From Atherix ibis (Eukaryota; Arthropoda; Insecta; Diptera; Athericidae): a DNA stretch of 64,000 nucleotides. The position numbers were made by a program, and so were the translations under genes. The notes under the pieces were generated by a model, which did no database searches, was not told the DNA's origin, and was given only the letters and a program-made list of their open reading frames with translations. Location of the stretch: the NCBI GenBank assembly GCA_958298945.1, contig OY282605.1, forward strand, positions 117,238,267-117,302,266, written 5' to 3'. This document shows positions 10,610-22,078 of the stretch, in pieces (positions within the stretch are counted from its first letter, which is position 1; each line of letters starts with the position of its first letter).

Positions 10610-11045
10610 TAAAATTATAAAATCTTTTTTTGTAAATGTGGTGATTCTGTCGTAGTTATTTTTCAAACAAAATTTTCCTCAGCGATGAGGCTCATTTCTC
10701 GCTCAAAAGATACATCAACAAGTCAAATTGCCATATATGGGGCTCTGAATATCCACAAGTGACTGTGCAAAAGCTATTGTGCTAGTGAAAAGTGACTGTA
10801 TGGTATTCATTTTGGTATAAGGGGTAGCCCGCATTTCTTTGAAAATGAAGAGAGGAAGCCTATTATTGTCAATTCTGAACGCTATGTGCGTAAAAATACC
10901 GGCTTTTAGGAGGTTTTAATCCGGAATATATGAGGGGTTTTTACAAAACAGCACCACAAATTTATTGTCCGAAAAGTTTCTAGGACGCGTATTTTCGAGA
11001 TTTGGTGATGTCAATTGGCTTCTACCAATTGTACCGAGCCGGGGG
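10610..11045 (+). pseudogene. Family T transposase remnant
   Basis: The sequence gatgaggctcatttctcgct is followed by an ATATGGGGCTCTGAA block (IWGSE), a PQVTVQK-like block, a PHFFENE-like block, and finally RIFEIW and DVNWLLP near 11000. These follow the order of the family T transposase at 555-1425. Multiple stops are present. The copy follows directly on the right half of the split inverted-repeat element. Confidence 0.6.
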
Positions 11046-11788
11046 GACAACTCTTTATTTTTCTAAAAATATTGCCAACAATGTTGATAAGCCATTGTTG
11101 GCAATAATATTAAAAAAAATAACAACCATAATTTTAACTCACAAAAAAATATTATTTAATTTAAAAAATCGATTAACCAAAAAATATATATTATATTTTA
11201 CAAAATTCTAAAGACCCATGAATAATGTCCATTATTTAATAATTGTAATATGATTTTTTATTTAAATTTTTTATATTAAAAAATAATTTAAAAGTTATAA
11301 GCGCACGGGGAAAATAATAATAAAAACGAAAAAAATAATGTCAAAAAGTTGAAATTGAATTATCGCACAATTATAGCAGTTCAATTTTATTTGAAGTTTA
11401 TTTATAACAGTTTGTAATGAGCTTCTCTACTAACCAAAATTTTATTGGTGATTAAGCGGATCTTTGCCGTTCCAAGGTGAATGTTAAAAACTTGCACAAT
11501 TCATTTTTACTCAATAATATTGTGTACACATTTTAGCCAGAAATGGAAACCTTTCATTTGATTTGGTATTTGTTTTTGTAGCTATTTACGAAGTATTCAG
11601 TCGATTATATTAATAAATTGACTGCAATGAGGTGATTTTTCAAATCTGAACGGAGTTGGAGTAGGAAAAATCCCATCTTTCATCCCAAAACGATTCAATT
11701 CTAACGTACTAACGGGGTAAACTGGCGAAACTTAGCCTAATCATCCTACGTGGAAAAAGTGTATTGACTTGACCGTGGTTGCTGTTAG
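11046..11788. other. AT-rich spacer, nothing recognised
   Basis: The stretch is A/T-rich with short poly-A and poly-T runs. No frame over 70 codons has recognisable content. It separates the family T remnant from the mariner insertion. Confidence 0.5.
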
Positions 11789-11790
11789 TA

Positions 11791-13084
11791 CGTAGGCTAC
11801 TATATATATTTCTGGCCTAGGCAACACTAAGTGTTGCCAGGTGCGATCTGACATTTCCATTGGAAAGTTTGACATTTTTTAGCATAAACGTACTCAGAAC
11901 GTTTTGACGTACGACTATCATTTGTGTTGTTTACAGTGACTTGAAAAAATCAATTTGGCAAAAAAATGGAATTAACTCGTGAACATTTTCGTGCGATCAT
12001 TTTTCACAACTTTCGACGTGGATTATCACGACAAGAGTGCATCGATGAACTTAAATCTTTGTATGGCTATGAAGCACCATCCTATAGCACTGTGAAAAAC
12101 TGGTACAACGAATTCAATCGTGGCCGACGCTCGCTCAAAGACGAATTCCGTGAAGGTCGTCCAAAAACAGCCGTTGTTCCAGAAAACATCGATGCCGTAC
12201 GTGAACTGATAATGCAAGACCGTCATGTGACATACCGTGAGATAGAGGCATGCCTAGGCATTTCTCCCACCAGCATACATTCGATATTGCATGAACACCT
12301 GGCCGTAAAAAAGGTTTGTTCTCGTTGGATCCCGCACAATTTGACAATCGCTCAAAAAAAGGCTCGTGTGGATTGGTGTAAAGAAATGCTGAAAAAATAC
12401 GATCGCGGTGCTTCAAAAGACGTTTATAAGATCGTCACAGGTGACGAATCATGGATCTATGCGTATGAGCCCGAAACAAAACAGCAATCGACCGTGTGGG
12501 TCTTCCAAGACGAGTCAAATCCAACGAAAGTTGTTCGTGGAAGAAGCACTTCGAAGCAAATGGTCGCTTGTTTCTTTGGCAAAACTGGTCATGTGGCGAC
12601 TGTTCCGCTTGTGCAACGTAGGACGGTCAATTCTGAGTGGTACACCACCATTTGTTTGCCTGAAGTCTTCGGAGAAATTCGAAAAACGAACAAGAGAAGT
12701 CGAATCATTGTGCACCATGACAATGCGAGCTCTCACACATCGGCTCAAACCAGCGCCTTTTTGACCGGACAAAACGTCGAATTGATGGGTCATCCTCCGT
12801 ACAGCCCTGACTTGGCACCCAATGACTTCTTTTTATTCCCACACATCAAGAAAAAAATGCGTGGTCAACGATTTTCGTCGCCAGAAGATGCTGTTGAAGC
12901 ATTCAAAAACCATGTTTTGGAGGTGTCTCAATCGGAGTGGAAAAAGTGCTTCGAAAATTGGTTTGAGCGCATGCAAAAGTGTATAAATCTTGATGGAGAA
13001 TATTTTGAAAAACAATAAAACCTTTTTCGTTGATAAATATTCGCATTTTCATTATTAGGCCAGAAATATATATAGTAGCCCACG
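11791..13084 (+). mobile_element. Apparently intact mariner element (family M1, copy 1)
   Basis: The TIRs are cgtaggctactatatatatt then tctggcc at the left, and the inverted match ending ...tagtagcccacg at the right, with one mismatch over 27 bp. A TA duplication flanks it (11789-11790 and 13085-13086). It is 1294 bp, the usual mariner size, with one uninterrupted transposase gene, a 175-bp 5' leader and about 66 bp after the stop. It is close to identical to copy 2 at 60833-62092, so the family moved recently in this lineage. Confidence 0.95.
11966..13018 (+). CDS. Mariner transposase, full length, D,D34D
   Basis: This 350-residue enzyme would bind the element's TIRs and catalyse cut-and-paste transposition into TA sites in the nucleus. 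Residues 1-110 hold the two helix-turn-helix modules (RGLSRQECIDEL; TYREIEACLGISPTSIHSIL). WIPHNL at 121-126 is the dimer-linker motif. The catalytic residues are Asp160 (VTGDESWIY), Asp252 (HHDNASSH) and Asp287 (YSPDLAPND), with 34 residues between the last two, the canonical mariner spacing. The C-terminus (FERMQKCINLDGEYFEKQ) matches the family. The length is normal, no internal stop is present, and the ATG follows caaaaaa. All signatures of activity are visible, but activity itself is inferred. The subfamily is not assigned. Confidence 0.93.
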   Translation: MELTREHFRAIIFHNFRRGLSRQECIDELKSLYGYEAPSYSTVKNWYNEFNRGRRSLKDEFREGRPKTAVVPENIDAVRELIMQDRHVTYREIEACLGISPTSIHSILHEHLAVKKVCSRWIPHNLTIAQKKARVDWCKEMLKKYDRGASKDVYKIVTGDESWIYAYEPETKQQSTVWVFQDESNPTKVVRGRSTSKQMVACFFGKTGHVATVPLVQRRTVNSEWYTTICLPEVFGEIRKTNKRSRIIVHHDNASSHTSAQTSAFLTGQNVELMGHPPYSPDLAPNDFFLFPHIKKKMRGQRFSSPEDAVEAFKNHVLEVSQSEWKKCFENWFERMQKCINLDGEYFEKQ

Positions 13085-13086
13085 TA

Positions 13087-13634
13087 GAAGGTAAAAAAAA
13101 CTCGATGCTGTCTAATCTTTGGTCCGCGGCGTATTTACGTTCAGTATCAACATTCAAAACTGATTTGCGGAAGTTCTAGTTAACAACTCGACCGACTACA
13201 ATCTTGAATACAGAACGTTAGGCCCGTTTGTCTGCTTGCCAGTTTGTCCATCTGTTCTCCGATTTCGAATGGAGAACGCATACACACAACGAGAAGGAAT
13301 TTAAATTTGTTGCCCAGTTCACGTTATATGCAAACGAAATAAATTCTTGGCCGCCCCACAACCATTCATTCACCTGAGTGAAGTCAATTGCAGAAACAAG
13401 AATTACGAAATGAAATAGTACAGAATAAAAACAGGTGGTTATCGTTGAGGAAGGGGCTGGGATTTGAAAAGAACGGACTAAAAACAAACATTGAACTTTT
13501 ACTTTATTAAATCTTGAATATAATCGATGATCAGCAGAGTGGGAAGGGGGGATAAGATCTGTTCCACGTTTTTCTGCTTGAAGTTGAAGGAAGCATTGCG
13601 TTCCGCGAAACGTCTGAACCCGCATTATTGCAAT
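13087..13634. other. Unassigned GC-richer spacer between mariner and P-like copy B
   Basis: This sequence has higher complexity than its neighbours. An open minus-strand frame of 135 codons (13218-13625) has no domain I recognise and no conserved-looking composition. The final 8 bp (attgcaat) belong to the target duplication of copy B. Confidence 0.4.
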
Positions 13635-15239
13635 CTTAGATTATAGAAGAACTGGATAGGCCTCAAACACACATGCAAAATAACAGAAACGGCGTAAATC
13701 AGTGGGGGCCAATTTTAAACTTCAGTATGCGATTGAAGCGGTTCGTTTAAAACCATTTTGACATATGTGATGTCATTTATACGTAAACAAATCGATTTTT
13801 TAATATTACGGGTTTTGTTTTTTGATGGAATTAGTTTTGGAATTTTTGCAATAAAACACAGTATTCTACAATATTTTAAAATAATAAATTTATTTATTTA
13901 TTATTGATTTTCAAATAAAAATTCATTCCCAAACTGGCAAATTGAATTAAATGAGAGAGAATGTGATATTATGTTGAAATTAAAACCACACAATCAACTT
14001 TGTAAATATTAATTTTAATGTTAAAATCGAGTATTTGTAGATATAAAAAACTTCTTTATAATATATGTAAATGTGTGTTTGTAAATTGAAATGGTAATTT
14101 AAATAGGCATTTTGCATTTAAATTAAATTAAAAAGTAAAGCATTAATTACATAGAACATTATATCAAATTCTTATCGTATACAACATTATAGCAAATGCT
14201 TTAAAACTAAATAACAAAATGAAAAGTTTAATGTATTTAAATAATTAATAACTAATATTCTAAAAAAAATGAAAACAATATTATTTAGTAAATGTATTAC
14301 AATATCGTGTAATAGAGCAAGCGAAAGCACAAATGTAAACAAATTTATTTAAATAATAATCCTACCGAATATACTTTATTTATTTTAAGACAATAAAAAC
14401 AGCAATGGAAAATAGACTGAATAATTCGTTCCCTTAAATATTCTTATACACACACACACTTTACGTACGCCGGCACTGAACTATTTTCTTGTAAACATTG
14501 AATTGTCAACATCACAATTGTTTACATTTATTGAATGCCGAACTTGTCACTTTTTAACTACTTTTTGGACAAAATAAATCATTAAAAGCCATTTAGGCAC
14601 ATTATAAACTAAATTTTTATTAATTTATCTAGTACAAATAAAGATGTCAACATACCGAAAGATAGAAATTCCCGGCTTCCCCATTACGTTGAATTAAAAG
14701 CAACCCTTTATATAAATACTTACTTTTTCGTAAATACTTCAAAAAAATAAAAACCACACTTTTAATCGCACTTTCCGCTAAATAACAACTTTAAAGACAA
14801 CAAAAGTATGCAAGTATTTCGGTATGCTACCACTTTTATGGAGAATGACGTGTTTTACAACTCTCCGAAAGTCTACAAAATTGAGGCGCTTCATATTTAA
14901 TTGATATTTACGAAATAAATAATAAACCAAAAATACAATTCCATTTCATATCAAAAGATTGTACAAAAAATAAACATTGCCTGTCATTGTGTTTAAATTG
15001 TATTTCTGTTTTGAATAAGTGAATTGAAATGAATATAAATGATGGTTTTGGAATTCAATAAATTCTATTATGAAAACTATTGTAGACTGACATCTATGTC
15101 TACATAAAAAAATTTACCAGATGTATGCAAGCAGTACGATTTCTCGCCGCTTCTGTTATAATTAAGCCAGAAAATTGCGTATACATATGGTATACGAAAA
15201 TCTGACGTACCGGCCTATCCAGGTATTCTTTAATCTCAG
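13635..15239 (-). mobile_element. P-like non-autonomous transposon, copy B (long form)
   Basis: The TIRs are cttagattatagaagaactg then gataggcc at the left, and a right end ending ggcctatccaggtattcttt then aatctcag (24 of 28 inverted matches). The flanks attgcaat (13627-13634) and atcgcaat (15240-15247) are an 8-bp duplication with one mismatch. It is 1605 bp, about 560 bp longer than A and C because it retains an extra AT-rich interior also present in copy D. The THAP exon (14656 to about 14710 on the minus strand) has lost its start codon to a deletion that also removed most of the leader intron, has a stop after GC, and its donor is GTATGT. No longer reading frame remains. Confidence 0.75.
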
Positions 15240-16429
15240 ATCGCAATGCTGTTTTGTGTACCCGCTTAATCAAGTTTCACCACGCATGGGATTTTGTGGC
15301 TATGGTGCATTCGTGGACATGTTCCGTTTCTGATTTTTTATTTTTTTTATTATCATTTTTATTCATTCGATGCAAATTTAAATATTAATAAATAGTAATA
15401 AGAATAATTTATTGATCAAATATTTTAAACATTCAATATTATTTGTTTGAATATTTTAACAATTTAGATTAAAAAGATTATGTTAATGGTGGAAGAAATA
15501 TTTAAAAAACTTTCCACGACATTTTTCAAATATATTTTTTTCCGATGACACAACTAAAAGGCTTTGTACCCTGTTTATGTCAGTCACTAGCTATGATAGA
15601 TTACTTAAGACCACTTCTGTGTACGGTTGCTAAATCATCATGGCCGTTTTAGATTATCTTTTGTTTATTTATTTTTTGAGTAATTTAATTTACTTAAATA
15701 TAAAATAAATATTTTTAACTTAATCAGATAGAGATTTGATAATCGAGATGATTTTTTCTAAAAAATTATTATAAAAATAATTAAAAATTTTCAAATTAAA
15801 ATTAAATACATGAAAATGGACCGCCATTATTTTGTATTTTCATTATGAGATGTTTCTTGTGAAAAGGTATGAGATGCTTTGTAGAATATACAATGGATAA
15901 AAAACTTGTAATTGGTTGACAGGGGGTGGGGTGGGGGTGGTTCGGATAGAAAATAATGAAACTGGTTTTTTTGCAACAATTTTATTTTGATGTATAAAAA
16001 AAAAATTGCGTTATTTTTATGTATCTTGTAGCAAATGCGTTCTTTAAAGTGTTTTTTTTTATCTTGGGGACCATAAAATTGGCCACACGGACTGAGAGCA
16101 TATGAAAAAGAGGGAAGAGGAGCCACAAAAATCCTTTGCTCTGATAAAAATCCCTAATGAAAATGGCCATGTGAGAGCATGCTCGTCATTGTGATTTTCG
16201 AGGACTTTTTTGTAAGCAAAAAACGTTTTATATTGACGGTCTGACCTCACAAGAGTTCTCACCCGTTCGAAATTTTCATCTCAATCCTTCCTGAAGCGCA
16301 TTTTTTTCATTTTTTGGAGGGTTTAGCAAAAGTACAGGTCAAACTGTCGGATTCACCTTACAATCCCAATGATAGCAAAAATATCATCGCTTATCATCTT
16401 TTGTGCTCGGTTTTGGTGAGGTGCTTCCG
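15240..16429. other. AT-rich spacer with a G-rich tract
   Basis: The run at 15922-15939 is G5-T-G4-T-G5-T-G2 in otherwise AT-rich DNA. Minus-strand frames at 15827-16262 overlap each other in different phases and have no recognisable domain. No gene is supported. Confidence 0.5.
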
Positions 16430-16690
16430 CATTTTCGTAGTGGTTGTGGTTCATATCTACATCGCGGGTACGATCTCCGGATCACTGGTGGGAGATACCC
16501 GTTAATTATCTGGGGCGCTGCCACTGCTTATGACAGAAGAGGTTTAGATAGGCCTCACCACAAGCAGTTGGAGTAATCAGCTTGTAAATGATTACTGACT
16601 GCTAATTATCAGTCATGGTCGTGCCCTGATTGAGCGTATGGTCGTAAGCGACTAGTGGTATTATGTCTAACAATAGGTATGCCACGTAAA
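16430..16690 (+). repeat. LINE tail-like segment, + orientation
   Basis: Blocks such as gtggttgtggttcatatc, catcgcgggta, gggagatacc, taattatct, ggggcgctgccactgcttat, gacagaag and cagttggagtaatc align in order with the reverse complement of 54650-54870. That second copy lies directly downstream of an R1-like reverse-transcriptase remnant, so this segment is most likely the 3' untranslated part of the same LINE family, left alone here by truncation. Confidence 0.5.
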
Positions 16691-16812
16691 CAATATGAAT
16701 TATTCTGTCCGATTTTGCTTCCGACTTCACTTATTAGGGTCTATAAAATTGCAGAGTTACCGAAAGAGCTCAGGCCTATTTACTATTTTGTAAAAATTTC
16801 ATTAGCTTTTCT

Positions 16813-16883
16813 TTTTTAGGATCCTAAAAAGTTTATACAAATTTCGATCCAAAATTTGTATATACTTTTTAGGGTCCTAAAAA
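16813..16883. repeat. Long imperfect hairpin (32-bp arms)
   Basis: The arms at 16813-16844 and 16852-16883 pair at 30 of 32 positions around a 7-nt loop. Each arm contains ttttaggatcctaaaaag or its near copy. No TSD or ORF is evident. It may be a fold-back element remnant. Confidence 0.7.
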
Positions 16884-18170
16884 TAAAAAACCTAGTAAAA
16901 TTTTTTGTTCAGTTTTTTTAAAAAATTTTTTATGTTGGTACATTTGATTTTGTAGGCTTTTTATACGAAATTTCTTTTTGTAAGTCACTGTTTCCTTACC
17001 GGTATTCCAAAAATCGCTTTTACCAATGAATGAACACTACATGCCGAGGATAATCGAATAAATCAAGATTTCGAAGCTATGTGTATACTCTGTAATATGC
17101 AAATGAGGAAGAAAAACTAAAGGTTACTCATGGCAATGCAGTTTTCTGTTCAGTTAACATTTTTTTTTTCTATCTCAGCACGAATATGTAAAATTACTAA
17201 ATAAATCTGTATATAAAACGTGAATTTGTCTTTATTTTTTTTTGCTTTGAATTTTCTTTCATTTGTAAATTTGGTGGGATATCACAGCAAGTGCAATAAA
17301 TTTTATCTGAATACCATCAAGGTACGTCTTCTTATCTTATAGAAAGGATTGGTGATAATTCAATTTTATTGTACTGAAAGGTGTTATTTTTGCTGATTCA
17401 GTGGTAATTATTTTAATACAAGTATCTGAATTAATTCATTTATTAGAAGGGGAGACATAAACACCATCTTAAGAAGTATGTACATAATTTTTTAATATTG
17501 TAGTAATAAATCGGAATTATCTTATCTAAATCAACATAATTATCATTTGATTATATAGTTTTGTCTGATAGCTTATATCAATTTTTTGAATAGCAATTTT
17601 ATAGGTGGGGCTTAAAAAAAATGTAGAAATTTTTCCAACAAAATAATTTCGAATATCATAAATTTATATAAAATTTATAATATTTGATTATGTTTATTTT
17701 TAGTTTTATAATATTTTTTTCCCTATGGTATTATTATTGATAGTATTGAAAATATTGTTTTTGATTAAAAAACTAAAAAGATAGTATTTATTTGTACAAG
17801 TTGATATGTGATAAGATAACAAAATTAGTAGCGTATATTATATGATCTATAATCAATCAATATAGTATGTGTACGCTCAAAATAAGACTCACCTTATTGA
17901 ACATTCTCCCAAAAAAAAACCCACAAAAATACAGAATCGATATTTATTCAATATTTTTATTAAAATTTCTGGTTCGTTCCAAAGGTTGGGAAAAATGCTA
18001 TGGGTCTCAATTTTTATTATTTTAAATTTTTACATTTTTATAATATTAACAAACGTGTTTAGGTAATGTGGATTTTGTCCTTAATTACTAAAAAACTCAC
18101 AGATGACTGTTGGTTCTTTTCAATTAAAGATACTCTTCAAAACACTTGATCATAAGGATTCTATGTAATT
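16884..18170. other. AT-rich spacer, nothing recognised
   Basis: This is very AT-rich sequence. The open frame at 17869-18066 (+, 65 codons) is low-complexity Lys/Asn/Ile/Phe and is not supported as a gene. Confidence 0.5.
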
Positions 18171-18172
18171 TA

Positions 18173-19725
18173 TACAGGGTAGCCATAGAAAAGCTAAATA
18201 ATATAGAATAAAAATCCCTTTTACCAACACATATATTTGGTTATTTTATTTGGAAATATATTTAATGGATTTTTTTAGTATTATTTGTGAAAAACAATAT
18301 CACCCAAATGGGCACGATTTTCCTGCTCATAAATACAGGTTCTTCCTACTGCATTTTTTATGATACCGTACGTATGGGTTTTAGCTTCTAAATTTTTTTT
18401 GAAATTATTCGTTCATTGAAAAATTCGGGCAGGAGATTCCTCTTGTGATTATCTTCGATTGCTGGACGTGCAATTAGGGTCTTGATGATTTTTTAAAGCA
18501 TTGTCCTGTATAGGGTCTTGATGATTTTTTCTGGCTGGCATTCCTCTTTTTCAAATAAATAGGCGACGATAACTCGTTCAGCCATAACACCGCATTTTTG
18601 GGGGCGCAATCAATGCTGATGTAATTCTTAGGATTCCTTAGGACCCCAAATTCTGCAGATTTTGTTTTTTGATGACATTCTTAGGATCCTTTAGGACCTC
18701 AAAATTTGCAGATTATGTTTTTTTTATGTAATTTTTCAGTTTTTTTTAGGACTCCAAAGTCTATAGATTTTGTTTTTTGATTAAATTTTTAGGAATTTTT
18801 AAGACCCCAAAATTCTACAGATTTAGTTTTTTAATGAAATTTTTACAATTTTTTAGGACCCCAAAGTCTGCAGATTTTATTTTTTGATAAAATTTTGAGG
18901 TATCCTTAGGACCCCAAAATCTGTGGATTTATTTTTTTGATAAAATTCTTAGGATTATTTAGGACCCCAAAATCTGTAGATTTTGTTCTTTGATGAAATT
19001 CTTAGGATTATTTAGGACCCCAATGTCTGCATATTTTGTTTTTTTGGATAAAATTCATAGGATTCTTTAAGACCCCAATGTCTCCAGATTTTGTTTTTTG
19101 GTGTAATTTTTAAGTTTTTTAGGACCCCAAAGTCTGCAGATTTTGTTTTTTGATTAAATTCTTAGGATTCTTTAAGACCCAAAAGTCTGTAGATTTTGGT
19201 TTTGATGTACCGGTTTAGTGAAAATAGTCCGCATCACTTATTATTAAGTTTTTGAAAAAGTTGCTGCTTAACTGTGACTAAGTATTTAAATCGAATGAGG
19301 AGTGTGACTGCAGGCGCTCCTGAGTAAAGCTTAGACCATTTGGATCTTGTATAAAAACTATTTTAAATGTATATTTTGTGAGGCAATGTCCTGTCAGAGC
19401 CGACGATGGGTAGAGGCAGATAGATTCTCAAGGACACTCTACCGTACAGCTTTCATCTTCCCAGGAAAGTTCCGACTGATCCAGTTCAAGCCACACAATT
19501 AGCGTCCGAATCATGTTATTTGTAGCAGATTTTGTGACATTAAAATGTTATTGGTATTTTATCTGTATTTGAATAATTGATCTTTTAATAGAGTAGAAAA
19601 ACTCAATAAGTTTAATATCCAATAAATACTATATAATCTGCAAAACAATTTTTTTGAAAACACTATTGAAAATGAACAAGTTATGACTTTTTACAGCCCT
19701 TTAGTATTTCTATGACCACCCTGTA
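18173..19725. mobile_element. TA-flanked non-autonomous transposon carrying a minisatellite
   Basis: The left end tacagggtagccatagaaa and the right end (reverse complement tacagggtggtcatagaaa) are 19-bp TIRs with two mismatches. TA lies on both sides (18171-18172 and 19726-19727). These are Tc1/mariner-superfamily hallmarks. Inside is an 11-unit minisatellite, plus a minus-strand scrap at 18555-18610 reading MAERVIVAYLFEKEE that may be a transposase start. No complete transposase is present. Confidence 0.7.
18610..19205. repeat. 11-unit, about 53-bp minisatellite inside the element
   Basis: The marker ttaggaccccaaa starts units at about 18641, 18694, 18749, 18802, 18856, 18909, 18962, 19015, 19070, 19122 and 19175, giving a period of 52 to 55 bp. 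Each unit continues tctgcagattttgttttttg, which contains a small aatctgcagatt palindrome. Units differ by point changes and 1-2 bp indels. Confidence 0.9.
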
Positions 19726-19904
19726 TAAGTCAAGTATTCAAAAGAGATAGCTTTATCCAAATACACGTCCAGAAAATAAGGGAAGCTCAAGCCTCTGCTG
19801 GAAAAATTGTATAAAATTACAAATCCTCAACTGGAAAAATAAGACTTTTGAGTGATAAAAAGTTTCCGCACCCAAAAATTATTGCACGTAGTGTGGCAGA
19901 AAAG

Positions 19905-20430
19905 TAATGATACTGTTATTTTTTAAAACCTTTTTTTATACATCAGTACATCGGCAGAGGTGTTGTTTCAACTCTTTGTGGTAGTGCTAGAAGATTTCAA
20001 TTGAAATTGCGTTCAGCTTTTCGGTTACACTCATTTAGATGCTATCGACATTACGGAAATGAGGTTCTTTCAATTGGTTTCTGATCCCTGAGAACTAAAA
20101 CGGAAATGAGGTCCTTTCAAGTGGTTGTAATTTTGAATCTGACACGAAGAACCCTTTTTTTCTGAGCCCTTCAAGAACTCATTAATCAGCTGCAATTTTA
20201 ATCGACAGTATAACTTAACAAGAGCCCCTACTCGTTCCACATTTTTATTTGTGTTTGATGTTGAAGTCCTCCCTGAGCGAGTATCGTATCCCACTGCTAT
20301 TCTACCTTCCAAAAATGCTTTTTGCCACCGAAAAACTTGTCGTCTTGATAAGGAATATCCCACAAAGGATTCAGCAATTCATTCACTCATAAATTATCTC
20401 CCACACCTCGTACAGTGAAAAAAAAAACTT
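19905..20430 (-). mobile_element. Mariner deletion derivative (GGCAGAAAAGTAATG family)
   Basis: The left end ggcagaaaagtaatgatact is shared in form with 37968 and 31304. On the minus strand an N-terminal frame (from about 20363) includes SRRQVFRWQKAFLEGR, SGRTSTSNTNKNVERVGALV and RLKLQLINEF, the mariner helix-turn-helix region. It is joined within about 100 bp to C-terminal pieces (MSVTEKLNAISIEIF) near 20035-19960. The catalytic core is gone. It could only move if a related transposase acted in trans. Confidence 0.6.
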
Positions 20431-22078
20431 CAGTTAGAATATTTGTTTACAGTTTAATAAATAAGCAAAATAATGAGTAAAAACGAAAAACAACGAATGC
20501 CAACATTTATAAGGATTTCTCACAGTACTTACTCCTCATCGTTCAATCACTGCCACCAAACATTTGTACGGTATATTCTCATAATCCTCTCTCCTGTGCG
20601 CTACGCTCTTAATTGATATTTGCTTCGAAGCTATTAAAGCTGTTTCTAAATTATCTAATATTATTATTATCTTTTTCTGCGTACAATTTTTTTTTTATAA
20701 AATGTATTTTTTTATAAAATATACTTAATTTTTTTTTAATCTAAATTTTCTAATAGATTTTTAAGGTTTTTGTTTTTTTTTACAAGATAATAAAGATTCT
20801 GCATAAAAGATTATCCAATATTCGGAATATATTTTTTTATTGTAATTTTTCTTATTAAGTAATTTGGTTAATGAATTTTCGATATTCTAAACTTAAAACT
20901 ATGATTAATGAGATGAAAATTTTGTTTATAGTATATCCCGTTACGAAGAAGTAACAAATCATCTTTGCTTTAATCATAAACAAGTTAAATTTAAATTTTA
21001 TCTATAAAATGTACGAAAAATCTTTGCACAAATTTAATTACATTCATTTACGAGTATATATAATTAGATACAAATAAATATTGATAACTAAAACAAGACT
21101 CTTTTTATTTATAAAGATACAAAACATAAAAGAAGATATTCAAATTTGAATAGTGAAATTTTATAGATTTTATTGAACATTATTTTCACACTTCAAAATG
21201 TCGATGGAAGATTTCTGTTTTTTTTTGTTTTTTTTAAATATTCTCAGTCGGCATTCTAACATTTGGAACTGTTTAGTTTGTCTTTTCTTTCTTTTTGATT
21301 GATGAATAAATGTTCTTATTTTTTTTTATTACTTGTCTTTACTTAAACTGTATTTCACCTTTGATTCCGTTAAGTTCAATGACATGAAAAATTTGCCAAA
21401 AATCTAATAACAACAGCAAAAAACATTTAATTAATTACATCAAAAAGGAAATTATGTTTAAACAAATTGGGATATGGGTTGATTCTCTTCTTATTATTAT
21501 TGCTAAAAATATAATCGAAACAAAAAAACAATTTTAATTAAAGTTGAACAAACGTGATTAAATGTTTAAACGAACATCGATAAAATATATTTAAATAAAA
21601 ACCACCAATAAATCCGAGAGTAAATATTTTTGTTTTTACACATACCGTAAATTCCTTGTTTTAGTTGGGGGCATCAGTGCAATAATAATAAAAAAAAAAC
21701 TAATTAAAATTTTTGAATATAAACAATTCTTATAAACATTGTTGCTAACTGGGATATAAACATTTTTGCGAAGTGGTACAATTTTAATATGCCTCATTAT
21801 TATTGTTCACTGTTTTTTTAATTATATGTAATTTTTTTTTAATTGGCAATAATTTTTAAAAATTTACATAAGTTTGGAAATTAAATTATACAATAAATTG
21901 TATTTTAGGAGAAATTCCTCAGGGTAGTATCATTTGACCTGTGCTATTAGCAACATTAGAGTTATTCAAATATAATTTTATTTTTAATAATTTCCCTTAA
22001 CTGGTTATAGTATCTTTTATGGTCAGTTATCTTATCATTAACTCTACTCGGTTATTGATTTGGTATTGTGGAAAATGT
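20431..22078. other. AT-rich spacer, nothing recognised
   Basis: This is poly-T and poly-A rich DNA with no frame above 60 codons of recognisable content. No TIRs, hairpins or tandem arrays stand out. Confidence 0.5.

Noticed and set aside
12026..12793. Open frames of 66-118 codons overlapping the intact mariner gene on both strands, repeated at 61068-61835
   Set aside because: They are shadows of the transposase reading frame in other phases; the same set recurs in the sister copy because the DNA is the same.
13218..13625. 135-codon minus frame between mariner and P-like copy B
   Set aside because: Runs up to the target duplication of copy B with no domain; no evidence beyond length.
15922..15939. 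G5-T-G4-T-G5-T-G2 as a G-quadruplex
   Set aside because: Only three tracts of three or more G; the fourth has two, so a stable three-layer quadruplex is not expected.
18610..19205. CRISPR-like array
   Set aside because: The 53-bp units are repeated over their whole length, with no variable spacers, inside a TIR-bounded transposon.
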